Assembly: GCF_000716445.1 (NCBI RefSeq)
Contig: NZ_JNWK01000024.1
Location: 1 to 64,000, forward strand
Source: Streptomyces wedmorensis
Lineage (GTDB): Bacteria > Actinomycetota > Actinomycetes > Streptomycetales > Streptomycetaceae
DNA: 64,000 nucleotides
Reading direction: 5' to 3'
This document shows, piece by piece, positions 1 to 9,100 of this stretch; positions within the stretch are counted from its first letter, which is position 1, and each line of letters starts with the position of its first letter. A program made the translations under genes and the position numbers. The notes under the pieces were generated by a model. It did no database searches. It worked only from the letters and a program-made list of their open reading frames with translations, and was not told the origin of the DNA.

Positions 1-118
1 TGAGGTGAGTTCCTAGACAGCTCCCACCACACCGGAGGTCTTCGCCATGTTCAAGACCAGACCAGTGTCAACAACGCTCGTGATCAATACACCTAGGGCC
101 TGTCCACCGGCGCTTCCG

Positions 119-889
119 CTAGTACGCCACAGCCGCCGCCACCAGCTCGGCGTTCGAGCGGGCCCATGTGCCGTCCGGCAGGCGGAGGGTGTCCTCCAGG
201 CCGATCCGGGCGGCGAGGCCCAGCCGGCGGGCCAGGCGCAGCACCGGCCACGCGCCGCTCTCCACGCCGTGGAGCAGCAGCGGCACGCCCGGGCGCCCGA
301 TCTCCGCGAGCAGGCCGACGGCCAGGGCGACGGATCGGGCTGCCGCAGGATCGGACCCCGTTGCCGGGCCCTGGGCGCTCGCCAGGACCCGCGCCACCCG
401 TGGGGCCAGCGGGGAGCGGGCGAATCGGGCCGGGCCGTCGGTGCCCGGCCACAGGGCGGCCTCGACGGCGACGCCGCGGGAGAGGAGCGCCGCCGTGAGG
501 TGCTCGGCGTGCGGCTCGTGCCAGTCGACCGAGACGAGGTCGGGGAGGGAGACCCAGGAGCGGATCCGCTCCGGTCTGCGCTCCGCGTCGGGCTCGGCGG
601 ACATGGCCGTCGCCACCCGGACCGGCCTGCTGCCCGCCGTCGTGCCCGTGTCCGCCGCGCCGACCGCCGCCCGGAGGGACGTCAGGACCGGCCCGAGCAC
701 CCGCGGGGACAGCGACGTGCGACCGCACGGCGTACGGGGGTGTACGCGCACCTCGTGGGCGCCCGCGGCCACCGCCGAGGCCGCCGAGGCGGCGAGGGAC
801 TCCGGTGACATCGGCACCGCCGAGGAATCCCCGGGCGACCGGAGCCCGTTGAGGCAGACCTGGAGCACGGGGCCGCACGGCCCCGTCAC
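119..889 (-). CDS. 3-keto-5-aminohexanoate cleavage (BKACE)-like protein
   Basis: Predicted 256-residue beta-keto acid cleavage enzyme (BKACE/DUF849), a metal-dependent TIM barrel that condenses a beta-keto acid with acetyl-CoA. Seen: the N-terminal strand LQVCLNGLRSP, matching the family's 'CLNG-R' start, and VHPRT near residue 48, whose histidine is a metal ligand in the family. A further acidic/histidine stretch DWHEPHAEH lies near residue 120. It is slightly shorter than the usual 270-300 residues. The GTG start overlaps the stop of the upstream zinc-ribbon gene (GTGA), so the two are probably translationally coupled. The substrate cannot be read from sequence; BKACE members vary widely. 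Family assignment is fairly safe, the exact reaction is not. Confidence 0.75.
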   Translation of the reverse strand: MTGPCGPVLQVCLNGLRSPGDSSAVPMSPESLAASAASAVAAGAHEVRVHPRTPCGRTSLSPRVLGPVLTSLRAAVGAADTGTTAGSRPVRVATAMSAEPDAERRPERIRSWVSLPDLVSVDWHEPHAEHLTAALLSRGVAVEAALWPGTDGPARFARSPLAPRVARVLASAQGPATGSDPAAARSVALAVGLLAEIGRPGVPLLLHGVESGAWPVLRLARRLGLAARIGLEDTLRLPDGTWARSNAELVAAAVAY

Positions 890-1500
890 GCCGCCGAAAC
901 GAGGGGGCGGTGCCGGTCCCCGCGGGCCCTGGCCAGCGCGGTGGAGGTGAGCACCGAGTGGGGGACGCCGACGCCGCAGTCACCGCACACGGGGCCGACC
1001 CAGGGCTCGTACGCGTCTCCGTGCCCGGTCCACTCGATGCGCGGCCCGGCGCACACCGGGCACTCCTCACCCGGTCCCGTCTCCAGGGCCGCGATCAGCC
1101 GCCGCAGCACCTCGGGCAGCGGGTCCGAGGGGTGGACCGCCGGATCGCCGCACCGCACGACCCCGTTGCCGCCCCAGACGCGCCGGTGCCAGTCGTCGAG
1201 AGCGCCGAGACCGCGCAGGCCCTCGTGCTTCTCGCGCCGCCGCCGGGCCGCGAACTCCTCCTCGTACGCGAGCCACACGGCCCGCGCCTCCTCCAGCTCG
1301 TCGAGCGCGGCCACCAGCCGCCCCGGGTCGAGCTCCCGGTCCTCGGGTCCGAACCTGTGCCGGCGGCACAGATGGTCCCAGGTCGCCCGGTGCCCGTACG
1401 GCGCGAACCGCTCCAGGCACTTGCGCAGGGAGTACCTGCGCAGCGCCGTGTCGCACCCCGGATCGCGCACCTGTCTCGCGAGACTCCGGAAACCGGCCAT
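886..1500 (-). CDS. uncharacterised zinc-ribbon protein
   Basis: A 204-residue protein of no family I can name. The ATG at 1500 is chosen because GGAGG lies 9 nt upstream; an in-frame start at 1587 lacks one. The N-terminal two thirds are basic and probably helical (many Arg/Glu/Leu). The C-terminal part has CPVC (about residue 155) and CGDC about 25 residues later, the spacing of a small zinc ribbon. The sequence between them mentions Trp/His/Tyr-rich turns but no catalytic motif. The stop overlaps the start of the BKACE-like gene, so they form one operon and may act together. Function unknown. Confidence 0.7.
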   Translation of the reverse strand: MAGFRSLARQVRDPGCDTALRRYSLRKCLERFAPYGHRATWDHLCRRHRFGPEDRELDPGRLVAALDELEEARAVWLAYEEEFAARRRREKHEGLRGLGALDDWHRRVWGGNGVVRCGDPAVHPSDPLPEVLRRLIAALETGPGEECPVCAGPRIEWTGHGDAYEPWVGPVCGDCGVGVPHSVLTSTALARARGDRHRPLVSAA

Positions 1501-1663
1501 CTCTCGCCACCTCCGCCGCTGGTCCTTCCGCGATATCAGAGGGACGAACGAGCGCCCCGCGATGTTCCATCGAATTGCCGATGGCACCCATCAGCGGGGC
1601 GGGAGAGACCCCTGGGAGGCCCCGGAACCAGCGCGTCCGGTGGGTTGCGGAGCAGGTCACCCC

Positions 1664-3004
1664 CTATGCCCGGCCGGTTCGCGCCGCCGACACCACCAGC
1701 CGGGCCAATTCGGGCCGGAGGATGTCGCTGTGCGAGCCGACCACCGCCGCCGCGTCGACGCTCACGCACCCAGTCGCCGGCACCCCCTCGCGCAGCACCG
1801 CCGCCAGCGTCCGCTCCAGCGTCCCCGGCACCGCCTGCACGCCGTCGTGCCCGATCGCCCCCCACCGCGGATCGTCCGCGCCGAGCAGACCGGCCCCGGC
1901 CCCGCGGAACGACGCGGAGTCGCCCGCGAGCCGGGACGCCAGCGGGTACATCACCCCGAGCGCCGAGTCGTGCCGTGAGTAGCAGGCCACCACAGGGCCG
2001 CGCACCCGGTGCTGCAAGTCCCGCAGCGCACCGGACCGCCGGGGGTCGTGCGGCAGCCGGGGCGCGAAGGCGTAGTGCGAGAAGGCGCCCTGAAGGAGGG
2101 TCACGGAGGCGACCGGCCGGGCCCCGGCGGGCAGCCCCCGCAGCGCGTACGCGACGAGCCGGGCGCCCATGCTGTGCCCCACGAGATGGACCCGCAGGCC
2201 GGGAGCCGTACGGGCGACTTCGCCGAGCAGCGGCCCGAGTCCCCGCTCGCCCACGTGCCCGGACCGCTTCTTCATCACGTAGTACGTCGCCTGCCGCAGC
2301 ACCTCCCGAGCCCCTTTCCAGTACCGCTTCAGCCCCTCCCCGAATCCCTCCCCGAGCCCCTCTCCGAACCCCTCCTCGAATCCGTCCCCGCGACCTTCCT
2401 CGAATCCGTCCTCGAATCCGTCCTCGAATCCGCCCTCGATCCCGCCCCCGGCCTCCGCACCGCCCCGCTCCCCGGAGTGCTCGGCCTCCAGCGCCGCCGT
2501 GAACAGCGCGCACGTCTCCACCGGATCGGCCACCAGGAACTCCGGCACCGGATGCCGTGGGCCGGCGGCGCCCGGGAAGGGCGCGTCGGGAACGTCCGCC
2601 AGTTCGCGCAGCAGGGCGCCGAACTCGGCGAAGGCCCGCTCGTCGGCCGGTGCCGAGGCCAGCAGTTCGGTGATCCGGCCGAGGACGGGTTCCTTCTCCG
2701 GAAGGACCGTCACCAAGGACCGGTAGTCGGGGACGGGCTCGCCGGTGAACATCATCGACGGCCAGATCACCCCCGCGTAGCCGACCTCGACGCCGGGGGC
2801 GAGGAGGCCGGGGAAGGGGGCGAAGAAGTCCGAACAGAGGCGGGTGGCGCCGGACGGGGAACTGTTCCACCCGTGCGCCAGCACCACCAGGTCGGTGACC
2901 CCCTGCCGGGCCAATGCGACGAGGGAGGCGGACTGCCCCGCCGGCCCGTCGGCGTCCTTGTCGAAGGTGATCTCCCGGTACGGCTCCACACTCATCCCGG
3001 TCAC
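1664..3004 (-). CDS. alpha/beta-hydrolase with Gly/Glu repeat insert
   Basis: Predicted 446-residue alpha/beta-hydrolase. VVLAHGWNSS near residue 42 gives the HGW oxyanion region, and GHSMG places the nucleophile serine at residue 278. A candidate acid and histidine lie in the C-terminal 120 residues. Between the first strands and the nucleophile elbow, residues about 188-226 are a low-complexity run of Gly-Phe/Leu-Glu-Asp/Glu units. At the DNA level this is a string of near-identical 12- to 15-bp copies (about 2327-2445). No signal peptide is visible, so it is probably cytoplasmic. The start is uncertain: GTG 3004 or ATG 2995 (MSVEP). The substrate is unknown; a lipase or esterase role is only a guess. 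Confidence 0.7.
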   Translation of the reverse strand: MTGMSVEPYREITFDKDADGPAGQSASLVALARQGVTDLVVLAHGWNSSPSGATRLCSDFFAPFPGLLAPGVEVGYAGVIWPSMMFTGEPVPDYRSLVTVLPEKEPVLGRITELLASAPADERAFAEFGALLRELADVPDAPFPGAAGPRHPVPEFLVADPVETCALFTAALEAEHSGERGGAEAGGGIEGGFEDGFEDGFEEGRGDGFEEGFGEGLGEGFGEGLKRYWKGAREVLRQATYYVMKKRSGHVGERGLGPLLGEVARTAPGLRVHLVGHSMGARLVAYALRGLPAGARPVASVTLLQGAFSHYAFAPRLPHDPRRSGALRDLQHRVRGPVVACYSRHDSALGVMYPLASRLAGDSASFRGAGAGLLGADDPRWGAIGHDGVQAVPGTLERTLAAVLREGVPATGCVSVDAAAVVGSHSDILRPELARLVVSAARTGRA

Positions 3005-3169
3005 GGCCTGACCGTCCCTCCACGTCGAGGCGGGCCGCCATGCCGTGGGCGCGCGCGTGCGCGGGCGGCGGCTCCACGGCCAGCATGCCCGCGCACGGCC
3101 CCGTCCAGACGTGGGACGCCGGGGGAGACCCGGTTCGGGGGAGGGACCCGGCTCCGACGGCGGTATCGC

Positions 3170-4417
3170 TCAGCGGTAGAGCAGGTACTCCTCGCGTACC
3201 GACCGGAAGGCCGCCAGGTCCGTCGACCACGCGCCGACGACCTCGTCGAGGCCCGCGCCCGCGTCGACGAGGGTCCGCACCCGGGTCGAGCCGGTCAGCT
3301 TGTCGATCCAGTGGTCGGGACGCCATGCGAAGCCCGGCCACGAGTTCCGGGCGGTGATGAGGAGCCCGATCCCGGTCCGTACGGGGTCGAAGGACTGCCG
3401 GTCGTGGACGTGGAGCTGGACCCCGCCCACGGTCTTCCCCTGGAACTTGGAGAAGGTCGGCGCGAAGTACGCCTCGCGGAGGTGGACGCCGGGCAGGGCG
3501 AGCGCGTTCGCGGCCTCGGCCCACCGCCGGTCGATGCCCTCCGCGCCGAGGAGTTCGAAGGGGCGGGTGGTGCCACGGCCCTCGGACAGGTTGGTCCCCT
3601 CGAAGAGGCAGGTGCCCGCGTACACGAGGGCGGTGTCCGGCGTCGGCATGTTCGGGCTCGGCGGCACCCAGGGCAGCCCGGTCGCGTCGAAGAACTCCGC
3701 ACGCCGCCACCCCGTCATCCGTACGGTCTCCAGGGCCACGGGCGCGGTCAGGAACTCGCCGGCGAAGAGCAGGGCCAGCTCGGCCACCGTCATGCCGTGG
3801 GCCTGCGCGATCGGCTCGCGTCCCACGAACGTGGCGAACGCCCGGTCGAGGACGGGGCCGAGCGCGGCCCGCCCGGTCACCGGGTTCGGCCGGTCCAGGA
3901 CGACGAACCGCTTCCCGGCGAGCGCGGCGGCCGCCATGCAGTCGTACAGCGTCCAGATGTACGTGTAGAAGCGCGCGCCGACGTCCTGGATGTCGAAGAC
4001 GACGGTGTCCACCCCGGAGGCGGTGAAGACGTCCGCCAGCGGCTGCCCGCTCTTCAGGTACGTGTCGTAGACGGGCAGTCCGGTCGCCGGGTCGTCGTAC
4101 CGCCCCTCGGAGCCGCCCGCCTGCGCGGTGCCCCGGAAGCCGTGTTCGGGGCCGAAGACGGCGACCAGGTCCACCCGTTCGTCGGCGGCCATCACGTCGA
4201 CGATGTGGCGCGCGTCCGGGGTGATCCCGGTCGGATTGGTGACGACCCCGACCCGTTCGCCGGCCAGCAGCGCGTACCCGTCCGCCGCGAGTCGCTCGAA
4301 GCCGGTCCGCACACGGCCGTGGCCGGGCGCGGAGGCGGCCGGGGCCGCGGGCGCCGACGCCGCCACCGCCCCGAGAGCACCTCCGGCGGCCAGCAGACTC
4401 CGTCGCGACAGACCCAT
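3170..4417 (-). CDS. NamZ-like DUF1343 exo-beta-N-acetylmuramidase, Tat-exported
   Basis: A 415-residue DUF1343 protein. The family includes Bacillus NamZ, an exo-lytic beta-N-acetylmuramidase that removes terminal MurNAc during peptidoglycan recycling. The N-terminus SRRSLLAAGGALGAVAAS is a twin-arginine signal followed by Ala-rich sequence, so it is exported. Family signatures seen: VVTNPTGIT, FGPEHGFRG, VFDIQDVGARFYTY, DRPNP and SEGRGTTRPFE. The ATG at 4417 has AGAGGAGG just upstream; a longer reading frame back to 4570 is rejected because it precedes both the ribosome site and the signal. It stands alone, divergent from the SDR gene at 4601. Muramidase activity is inferred from homology. 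Confidence 0.85.
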   Translation of the reverse strand: MGLSRRSLLAAGGALGAVAASAPAAPAASAPGHGRVRTGFERLAADGYALLAGERVGVVTNPTGITPDARHIVDVMAADERVDLVAVFGPEHGFRGTAQAGGSEGRYDDPATGLPVYDTYLKSGQPLADVFTASGVDTVVFDIQDVGARFYTYIWTLYDCMAAAALAGKRFVVLDRPNPVTGRAALGPVLDRAFATFVGREPIAQAHGMTVAELALLFAGEFLTAPVALETVRMTGWRRAEFFDATGLPWVPPSPNMPTPDTALVYAGTCLFEGTNLSEGRGTTRPFELLGAEGIDRRWAEAANALALPGVHLREAYFAPTFSKFQGKTVGGVQLHVHDRQSFDPVRTGIGLLITARNSWPGFAWRPDHWIDKLTGSTRVRTLVDAGAGLDEVVGAWSTDLAAFRSVREEYLLYR

Positions 4418-4507
4418 GGAACCTCCTCTGGGTGACATGGGCACGCACGCTAGCGCTCCTGACCGCCCCGGGGAACGAGGCGTGCGGAACGGGTCTTCCG
4501 CGACTCC

Positions 4508-4526
4508 ATACCGACTGGTTAGTCTG
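4508..4526. promoter_or_regulatory. TetR-type operator upstream of the SDR gene
   Basis: ATACCGACTGGTTAGTCTG: inverted arms GACT/AGTC inside a longer imperfect palindrome, 75 nt before the SDR start. A TANNNT box (TAGTCT, 4520-4525) overlaps it, consistent with repression. The first 12 bases are identical to the site at 13021-13038. The cognate regulator is probably the TetR protein encoded two genes downstream (inference). Confidence 0.55.
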
Positions 4527-4600
4527 TCCCGGTCCCCGCAAGCGCAGCGGGTCGTCGCGACTGTCGTCACGGCAGGTCGTCACAGCCGAGAGGTGGGTCC

Positions 4601-5395
4601 ATGGCCGCGGGAACGGGCACGAGCACGGACACGAACGGGCTCCGGGGCGCCGGAGTCGTCGTCACCGGAGCGGGCGGCGGCATCGGCGCCGCCCTCGCCC
4701 GCCGCTTCGCCGCCGAGGGGGCCCGGGTCGTCGTCAACGATCTCGACCCCGTCCGCGCCAAGGCCGTCGCCGAGGAGATCGGCGCCGTCGCCGTACCCGG
4801 CGACGCCTCCGCGGTCGTGGACGAGGCACGGGACGCCCTCGGCGGCGGCGTCGACGTCTGGTGCGCGAACGCCGGCCTCTCCTCGCCCGGCGACGCCTTC
4901 GCCGACGAGGGCGTCTGGGCCGCCGCCTGGGACGTCAACGTCATGGCCCACGTCCGGGCGGCCCGTGCGCTGCTCCCGGAGTGGCTGGAGCGCGGCAGCG
5001 GCCGGTTCGTCTCCACCGTCTCCGCCGCGGGCCTGCTCACCATGATCGGCGCGGCGCCGTACAGCGTCTCCAAGCACGGGGCGTACGCCTTCGCCGAATG
5101 GCTCTCCCTCACCTACCGGCACCGCGGCCTCAAGGTCCACGCCATCTGCCCGCAAGGCGTCCGTACGGACATGCTGACGGCCGCAGGAACGGCCGGCGAG
5201 CTCGTCCTCGCACCCACGGCCATCGAACCCGAGGACGTCGCCGACGCGCTCCTCGACGCGATCGCGGCGGACCGCTTCCTCGTCCTGCCCCACCCCGAGG
5301 TCGCCGGCTACTACCGCAACCGGGCCACGGACCCGGAGCGCTGGCTCGGCACCATGAACCACGTCCAGCAGGCGTGGGAGACGGGCACCCGCTAG
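4601..5395 (+). CDS. short-chain dehydrogenase/reductase (SDR)
   Basis: A 264-residue classical SDR oxidoreductase. VVVTGAGGGIGAALA (about residues 19-33) is the Rossmann dinucleotide motif, NAG is in WCANAGLSS, and the catalytic Ser-Tyr-Lys set is STVSAAG...YSVSK. Asp at the end of beta-2 (VVVNDLD) suggests NAD(H) rather than NADP(H). The C-terminus is typical of lipid- or acyl-chain-related SDRs but gives no substrate. Its ATG has a GAGGTGG ribosome site. The TetR gene follows 143 nt downstream on the same strand, and the operator at 4508-4526 precedes both. That operator core is shared with the acyl-CoA dehydrogenase operon, so a fatty-acid or polyketide-like acyl substrate is the best contextual guess. 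Confidence 0.85.
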   Translation: MAAGTGTSTDTNGLRGAGVVVTGAGGGIGAALARRFAAEGARVVVNDLDPVRAKAVAEEIGAVAVPGDASAVVDEARDALGGGVDVWCANAGLSSPGDAFADEGVWAAAWDVNVMAHVRAARALLPEWLERGSGRFVSTVSAAGLLTMIGAAPYSVSKHGAYAFAEWLSLTYRHRGLKVHAICPQGVRTDMLTAAGTAGELVLAPTAIEPEDVADALLDAIAADRFLVLPHPEVAGYYRNRATDPERWLGTMNHVQQAWETGTR

Positions 5396-5450
5396 GAACG
5401 GCCCCGGCGGATGGGAAGATCTACGGACGGGAACGGCGTTTCCCGACTCA

Positions 5451-5520
5451 AGGCGATCACGGATCATCACGGATCATCACGGATCATCACGGATCATCAC
5501 GGATGATCATGGGCGATCAC
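5451..5520. repeat. tandem 10-bp repeat GGATCATCAC
   Basis: Four perfect tandem copies of GGATCATCAC occupy 5461-5500. They are flanked by degenerate copies AGGCGATCAC (5451-5460), GGATGATCAT and GGGCGATCAC (5501-5520). The array ends 18 nt before the TetR start codon and is in the untranslated leader. One unit is about one helical turn, so bound proteins would stack on one DNA face. It is unusually A/T-rich for this genome. Confidence 0.9.
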
Positions 5521-5538
5521 GAAGAAAGGCGGCGGAGC

Positions 5539-6132
5539 ATGGCCAGGACGACGGACGAGAGCGGCGCGCCCGTCCCCCAGAGGCTGCTCGCCGCCGCCAC
5601 CCGGCTGTTCGCGGAACAGGGCTACGACCGCACCTCCGTCCAGGAGATCGTCGAGGCCGCCGGCGTCACCAAGGGTGCCCTCTACCACTACTTCGGCTCC
5701 AAGGAGGACCTCCTCCAGGAGGTCTACTCCCGGGTCCTGCGCCTCCAGCAGGAGCGGCTCGACGCCTTCGCGGACGCCGACGCGCCCATCGAGGACAGGC
5801 TGCGCTCCGCCGCCGCCGACGTCGTCGTCACGACCATCGAGAACCTCGACGACGCCGCCATCTTCTTCCGCTCCATGCACCACCTCAGCCCCGAGAAGAA
5901 CAAGCAGGTCCGCTCCGAACGGCGCCGCTACCACGAACGGTTCCGGGCCCTGATCGAAGAGGGCCAGCGCTCCGGGGTGTTCTCCTCGGCGACCCCCGCC
6001 GACCTGGTCGTCGACTACCACTTCGGCTCCGTGCACCACCTCTCCACCTGGTACCGCCCCGACGGCCCCCTCACCCCCGAGCAGGTCGCCGGCCACCTCG
6101 CCGACCTCCTGCTCCGAGCCCTCCGCCCCTGA
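5539..6132 (+). CDS. TetR/AcrR family transcriptional regulator
   Basis: A 197-residue TetR repressor. The N-terminal helix-turn-helix is canonical: RLLAAATRLFAEQGYDRTSV followed by AGVTKGALYHYFGSKEDLL (about residues 14-60). The C-terminal ligand domain (residues 60-195) has several His and aromatic residues (SMHHLSPEK, YHFGSVHHL), resembling the acyl-CoA-responsive regulators of actinobacterial fatty-acid genes; that resemblance is an impression, not proof. The ATG at 5539 follows an AAAGGCGGCGGAG leader; an upstream in-frame ATG would place the tandem repeat inside the protein and is less likely. Probable targets are the shared ATACCGACTGGT operators at 4508 and 13021. It follows the SDR gene in the same direction. 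Confidence 0.88.
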   Translation: MARTTDESGAPVPQRLLAAATRLFAEQGYDRTSVQEIVEAAGVTKGALYHYFGSKEDLLQEVYSRVLRLQQERLDAFADADAPIEDRLRSAAADVVVTTIENLDDAAIFFRSMHHLSPEKNKQVRSERRRYHERFRALIEEGQRSGVFSSATPADLVVDYHFGSVHHLSTWYRPDGPLTPEQVAGHLADLLLRALRP

Positions 6133-6145
6133 CCCCGCTCCGGGG

Positions 6146-6157
6146 TATAACTGGCCC
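6146..6157 (+). promoter_or_regulatory. putative -10 box for a leaderless caspase-ATPase mRNA
   Basis: TATAAC at 6146-6151 lies 6 nt before the GTG at 6158, the geometry of a leaderless Streptomyces start. No convincing -35 hexamer is seen 16-18 nt upstream, so this is tentative. A second GTG at 6188 follows a G-rich stretch that could serve as a ribosome site. Confidence 0.35.
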
Positions 6158-9100
6158 GTGGACGGGGAGGGGGCAGGGGCGGACGGGGTGCGCGAGCGGG
6201 CGGTCATCGACCGCAGACTCGTCGCCGTGGGCACGGGAAGCTATCGGCACGTACCCGAACTGCCCCTGATGTCCGAGGAGTTACGCGTCGCCGTCCGGCT
6301 CTTCGGCGGACTCGGCTACCGCGTCGACGAACGGATCACCGACGCCGGCCTCGGCGCGACCCGGGACCGGCTCCTCGACTGGGCCTACCGCACCGACGGC
6401 ACCGGCAGCGCCGTCGTCGTCTACTGGACGGGACACGGCGCCGACGGCGCCGGCCGCCACTACCTGCTCTGCGCCGACAGCCACCCCGACCGGCTCGCCG
6501 GAACGGCGCTCGCCACCGAGGACCTCACACGCTACGTCCTCGAATCCGGCGCCGAACGGGTCCTCCTCGTCATCGACACCTGCTGGGCCGGACTGGGCGT
6601 CGCCGACTCGGCCGCGGTCGCCGGACGGCTGAGCGCCGCACTCCGGCAGGGAGCCGACCGCGGCCGGGCCACCGGCCGCGCCGACGGCGGGCGCCGGCTC
6701 ACCGACTTCGCCGTGATCGCCGTCGCACGCGCCGAGGAAGCCGCCTCGCCGATGGTCTTCGCCGCCGCCCTCGAAACCGCCCTCGCGCGGCTCTCCGTCT
6801 CCCTCAAGCAGCGCTACCTCTCCGTCGAGCAGGTCGTCGACACCGTCAACGACATCTACCGGAGCGCCGGGATCCGCCAGACCGCACGCGCGCACGTGGA
6901 GACCGAGGGCTACTCCTTCTTCTCCTTCGAGAACACCGGCTTCCGCCCCGAGGCCCTGTCCGACGAGGGCGACGTCGCCGAACTCGCGGCCAGGCTCGCC
7001 CGGACCGGACCAGAGGGCCTGCGCCGCCGCGCCGACCTGGAGAACCACTTCGCCCCGCGCGGCAAGGGCTTCGAGCACACCGCGCCCGGCCGCGGCGGCT
7101 CCTACTTCGTCGGCCGCACCGCCGAACTCGACCGCATCGGCCACTGGCTGGCCCACGACGACGGCACCTGGGGCCGCGGCCTGGTCGTCACCGGCGGCCC
7201 CGGCGTCGGCAAGTCCGCCCTCCTCGGCAAACTGCTCCTGCGCTCCGGCGTCCGTACGGCGGACACCCCGGCGCCCACCGCCATCCACGCCCGCCACCGC
7301 TTCCTCGAAGACCTGGTCGCCGCCGTCGCCGAGGCCGCCGGGGTCACCGCCGGCACCCCGCAGGCCCTTCTCGGGGCCCTCGCCGCCCGCAGGGCCCCGC
7401 TCCACCTGATCGTCGACGCCCTCGACGAGGCCGGCGAGGCCCACGGCGACGACACCGAGGCCCGCCGGATCGCGACGGACCTGCTGTGCCCCCTGCTCCG
7501 CGTCCCCTGCGTACGGCTCCTCGTCGGCACCCGCCCCCACGTCGTCGACGCCTTCGGCGGCGAACCCGCCGTCCTCGACCTCGACGACTCCCGCGAGAGC
7601 AGCGGCGACGACGTCGCCCACTACGCCCGCCGCCTCCTCCAGGCACCCGACGGGCCCGGCAGCCGCGGCCCGTACGACGACGCGGGCGCCGAGACCGTCG
7701 CCCGGGAGATCGCCGCCCGCGCCCGCGGCAGCTTCCTCTCGGCCCGCATCGCCGCCCGCTACCTCGGCCGCGCGCCCCGCCCTGTCGACACCGCCGAACC
7801 CGGCTGGCACGCGCGCGTGCCCGAGGTCGGCGAGACTCCCGGCGTCACCTTCCTGCGGGTCCTGCGCCACCAACTCGGCGCCGACCACGCCCGCGGCCTC
7901 CCCCTCCTCGCCGCCCTCGCCCTCGCCGAAGGCCCCGGCCTCCCCCCTGACCACGTCTGGCGCGCGATCGCCTCGGCCTGCGCAACGGACCCGTCCGCCG
8001 AGCGGGACGCGCCAGGCACCTCCGCCGCCTTCGCCTGGGAGGACATCGCCTGGCTGCTCGACGCCGTGGGCGAGCACCTCGTCGAGGAGCTCGACGCCGA
8101 CGGGCGTTCGGTCTACCGGCTGTACCACCAGGCGTACGCCGACGCCCTGCGCGGCACGCTCGACCCGGGTGCCCGCGGCCGCGTCGCGCACGCACTCGCG
8201 GGACTCGTCCCCGAGGGCCCGCACGGACCCGAGTGGGCCGCGGCACCCCCGTACGTACGCCGTCACCTCGCCGAGCACGCCGAGGGGACGGAGCTGCTCG
8301 ACACCCTGGCCCTTGACCCCGAGTACCTGCTCACCGCCGCGGTCTCCGCGCTCCAGCGGGTCCTGAACCGGGCCGGGACCGAGCGGGCCCGCGCCGCCGC
8401 GCGTGCCGTCGGGCACTGCGCCGCCCTGCTGCACGCCCCCACCGACGAGGGCACCCGGGCCGCCCAACTGCGGCTCTCCGCCTTCCAGTCCGGCGCCGAG
8501 GAACTGGCCGGGGCGGTACGGCTCCGGTACCCGCGGCTGCCCTGGGACACCGAATGGGCGGAGGTGGCCCCGGTGCCGTACACCACCCTCGGCACGTTCG
8601 CGGGGGGCGTGCGCGGCGCCGCCGTCGTCCCCGCGCACGGCAGGACCGCCCTGGTGACCGCCGAGCGCGACGGACCCGTACGGGCCTGGGACACCGAGGG
8701 CGGCGAACTCCTCGCCGAACTCCCCACCGACCTCGGCCGGATCACCGCCGTCCACGGCTGCGCCACCCGGCCCTGGGCCGCCCTGCGGACCGCCGACCGG
8801 ATCTGGGTGTGGGACGTGGAGAGCCGCGACCTGATCGGCGCCGTGCCCGCGCCGCCCCGCACGGTGGACTGCGCCGTGACCCACCTCGGCGGGGAGTGCC
8901 TGGTCGCCGCGCTCGACCGGTACGGCACGGTCACCCTCGCGACCGCCTCGGGCGAGGCCCCGCCGCTCACCCTGCGGGCCGACCGCCGCCGCGCGCTCCT
9001 GTGGCGCGCCTTCGACGGCGACCGGCTGGCCGTCGCGCACCACGAGGGGCGTCTCCGCATCGCCGTGACCCGCGTCCACCGCTGGAAGGAGAGGGGACGC

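Noticed and set aside
1..118. Possible small gene or gene end at the left edge, with a GGAGG and ATG at 47
   Set aside because: The ATG-initiated frame runs over the BKACE-like gene in the wrong orientation with atypical codon use. A short frame ending at 63-66 has no start. A minus-strand TTGACA is present but leads to no gene. Nothing supportable.
3160..3230. A tRNA-like string (GCTCAGCGGTAGAGC with a following GGTAC...GTACC stem)
   Set aside because: It overlaps the end of the NamZ-like coding sequence, lacks an acceptor stem and a T-arm (no GGTTCGA), and position 33 of the would-be anticodon loop is not T.
1536..4583. A 1015-codon minus-strand frame spanning two genes
   Set aside because: It reads through the hydrolase and NamZ genes in another frame, with Arg/Gly-rich sequence and no domain. 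It is a codon-bias shadow.
5461..5510. CRISPR-like direct repeats
   Set aside because: Units are contiguous 10-mers without spacers, and no cas genes are nearby.
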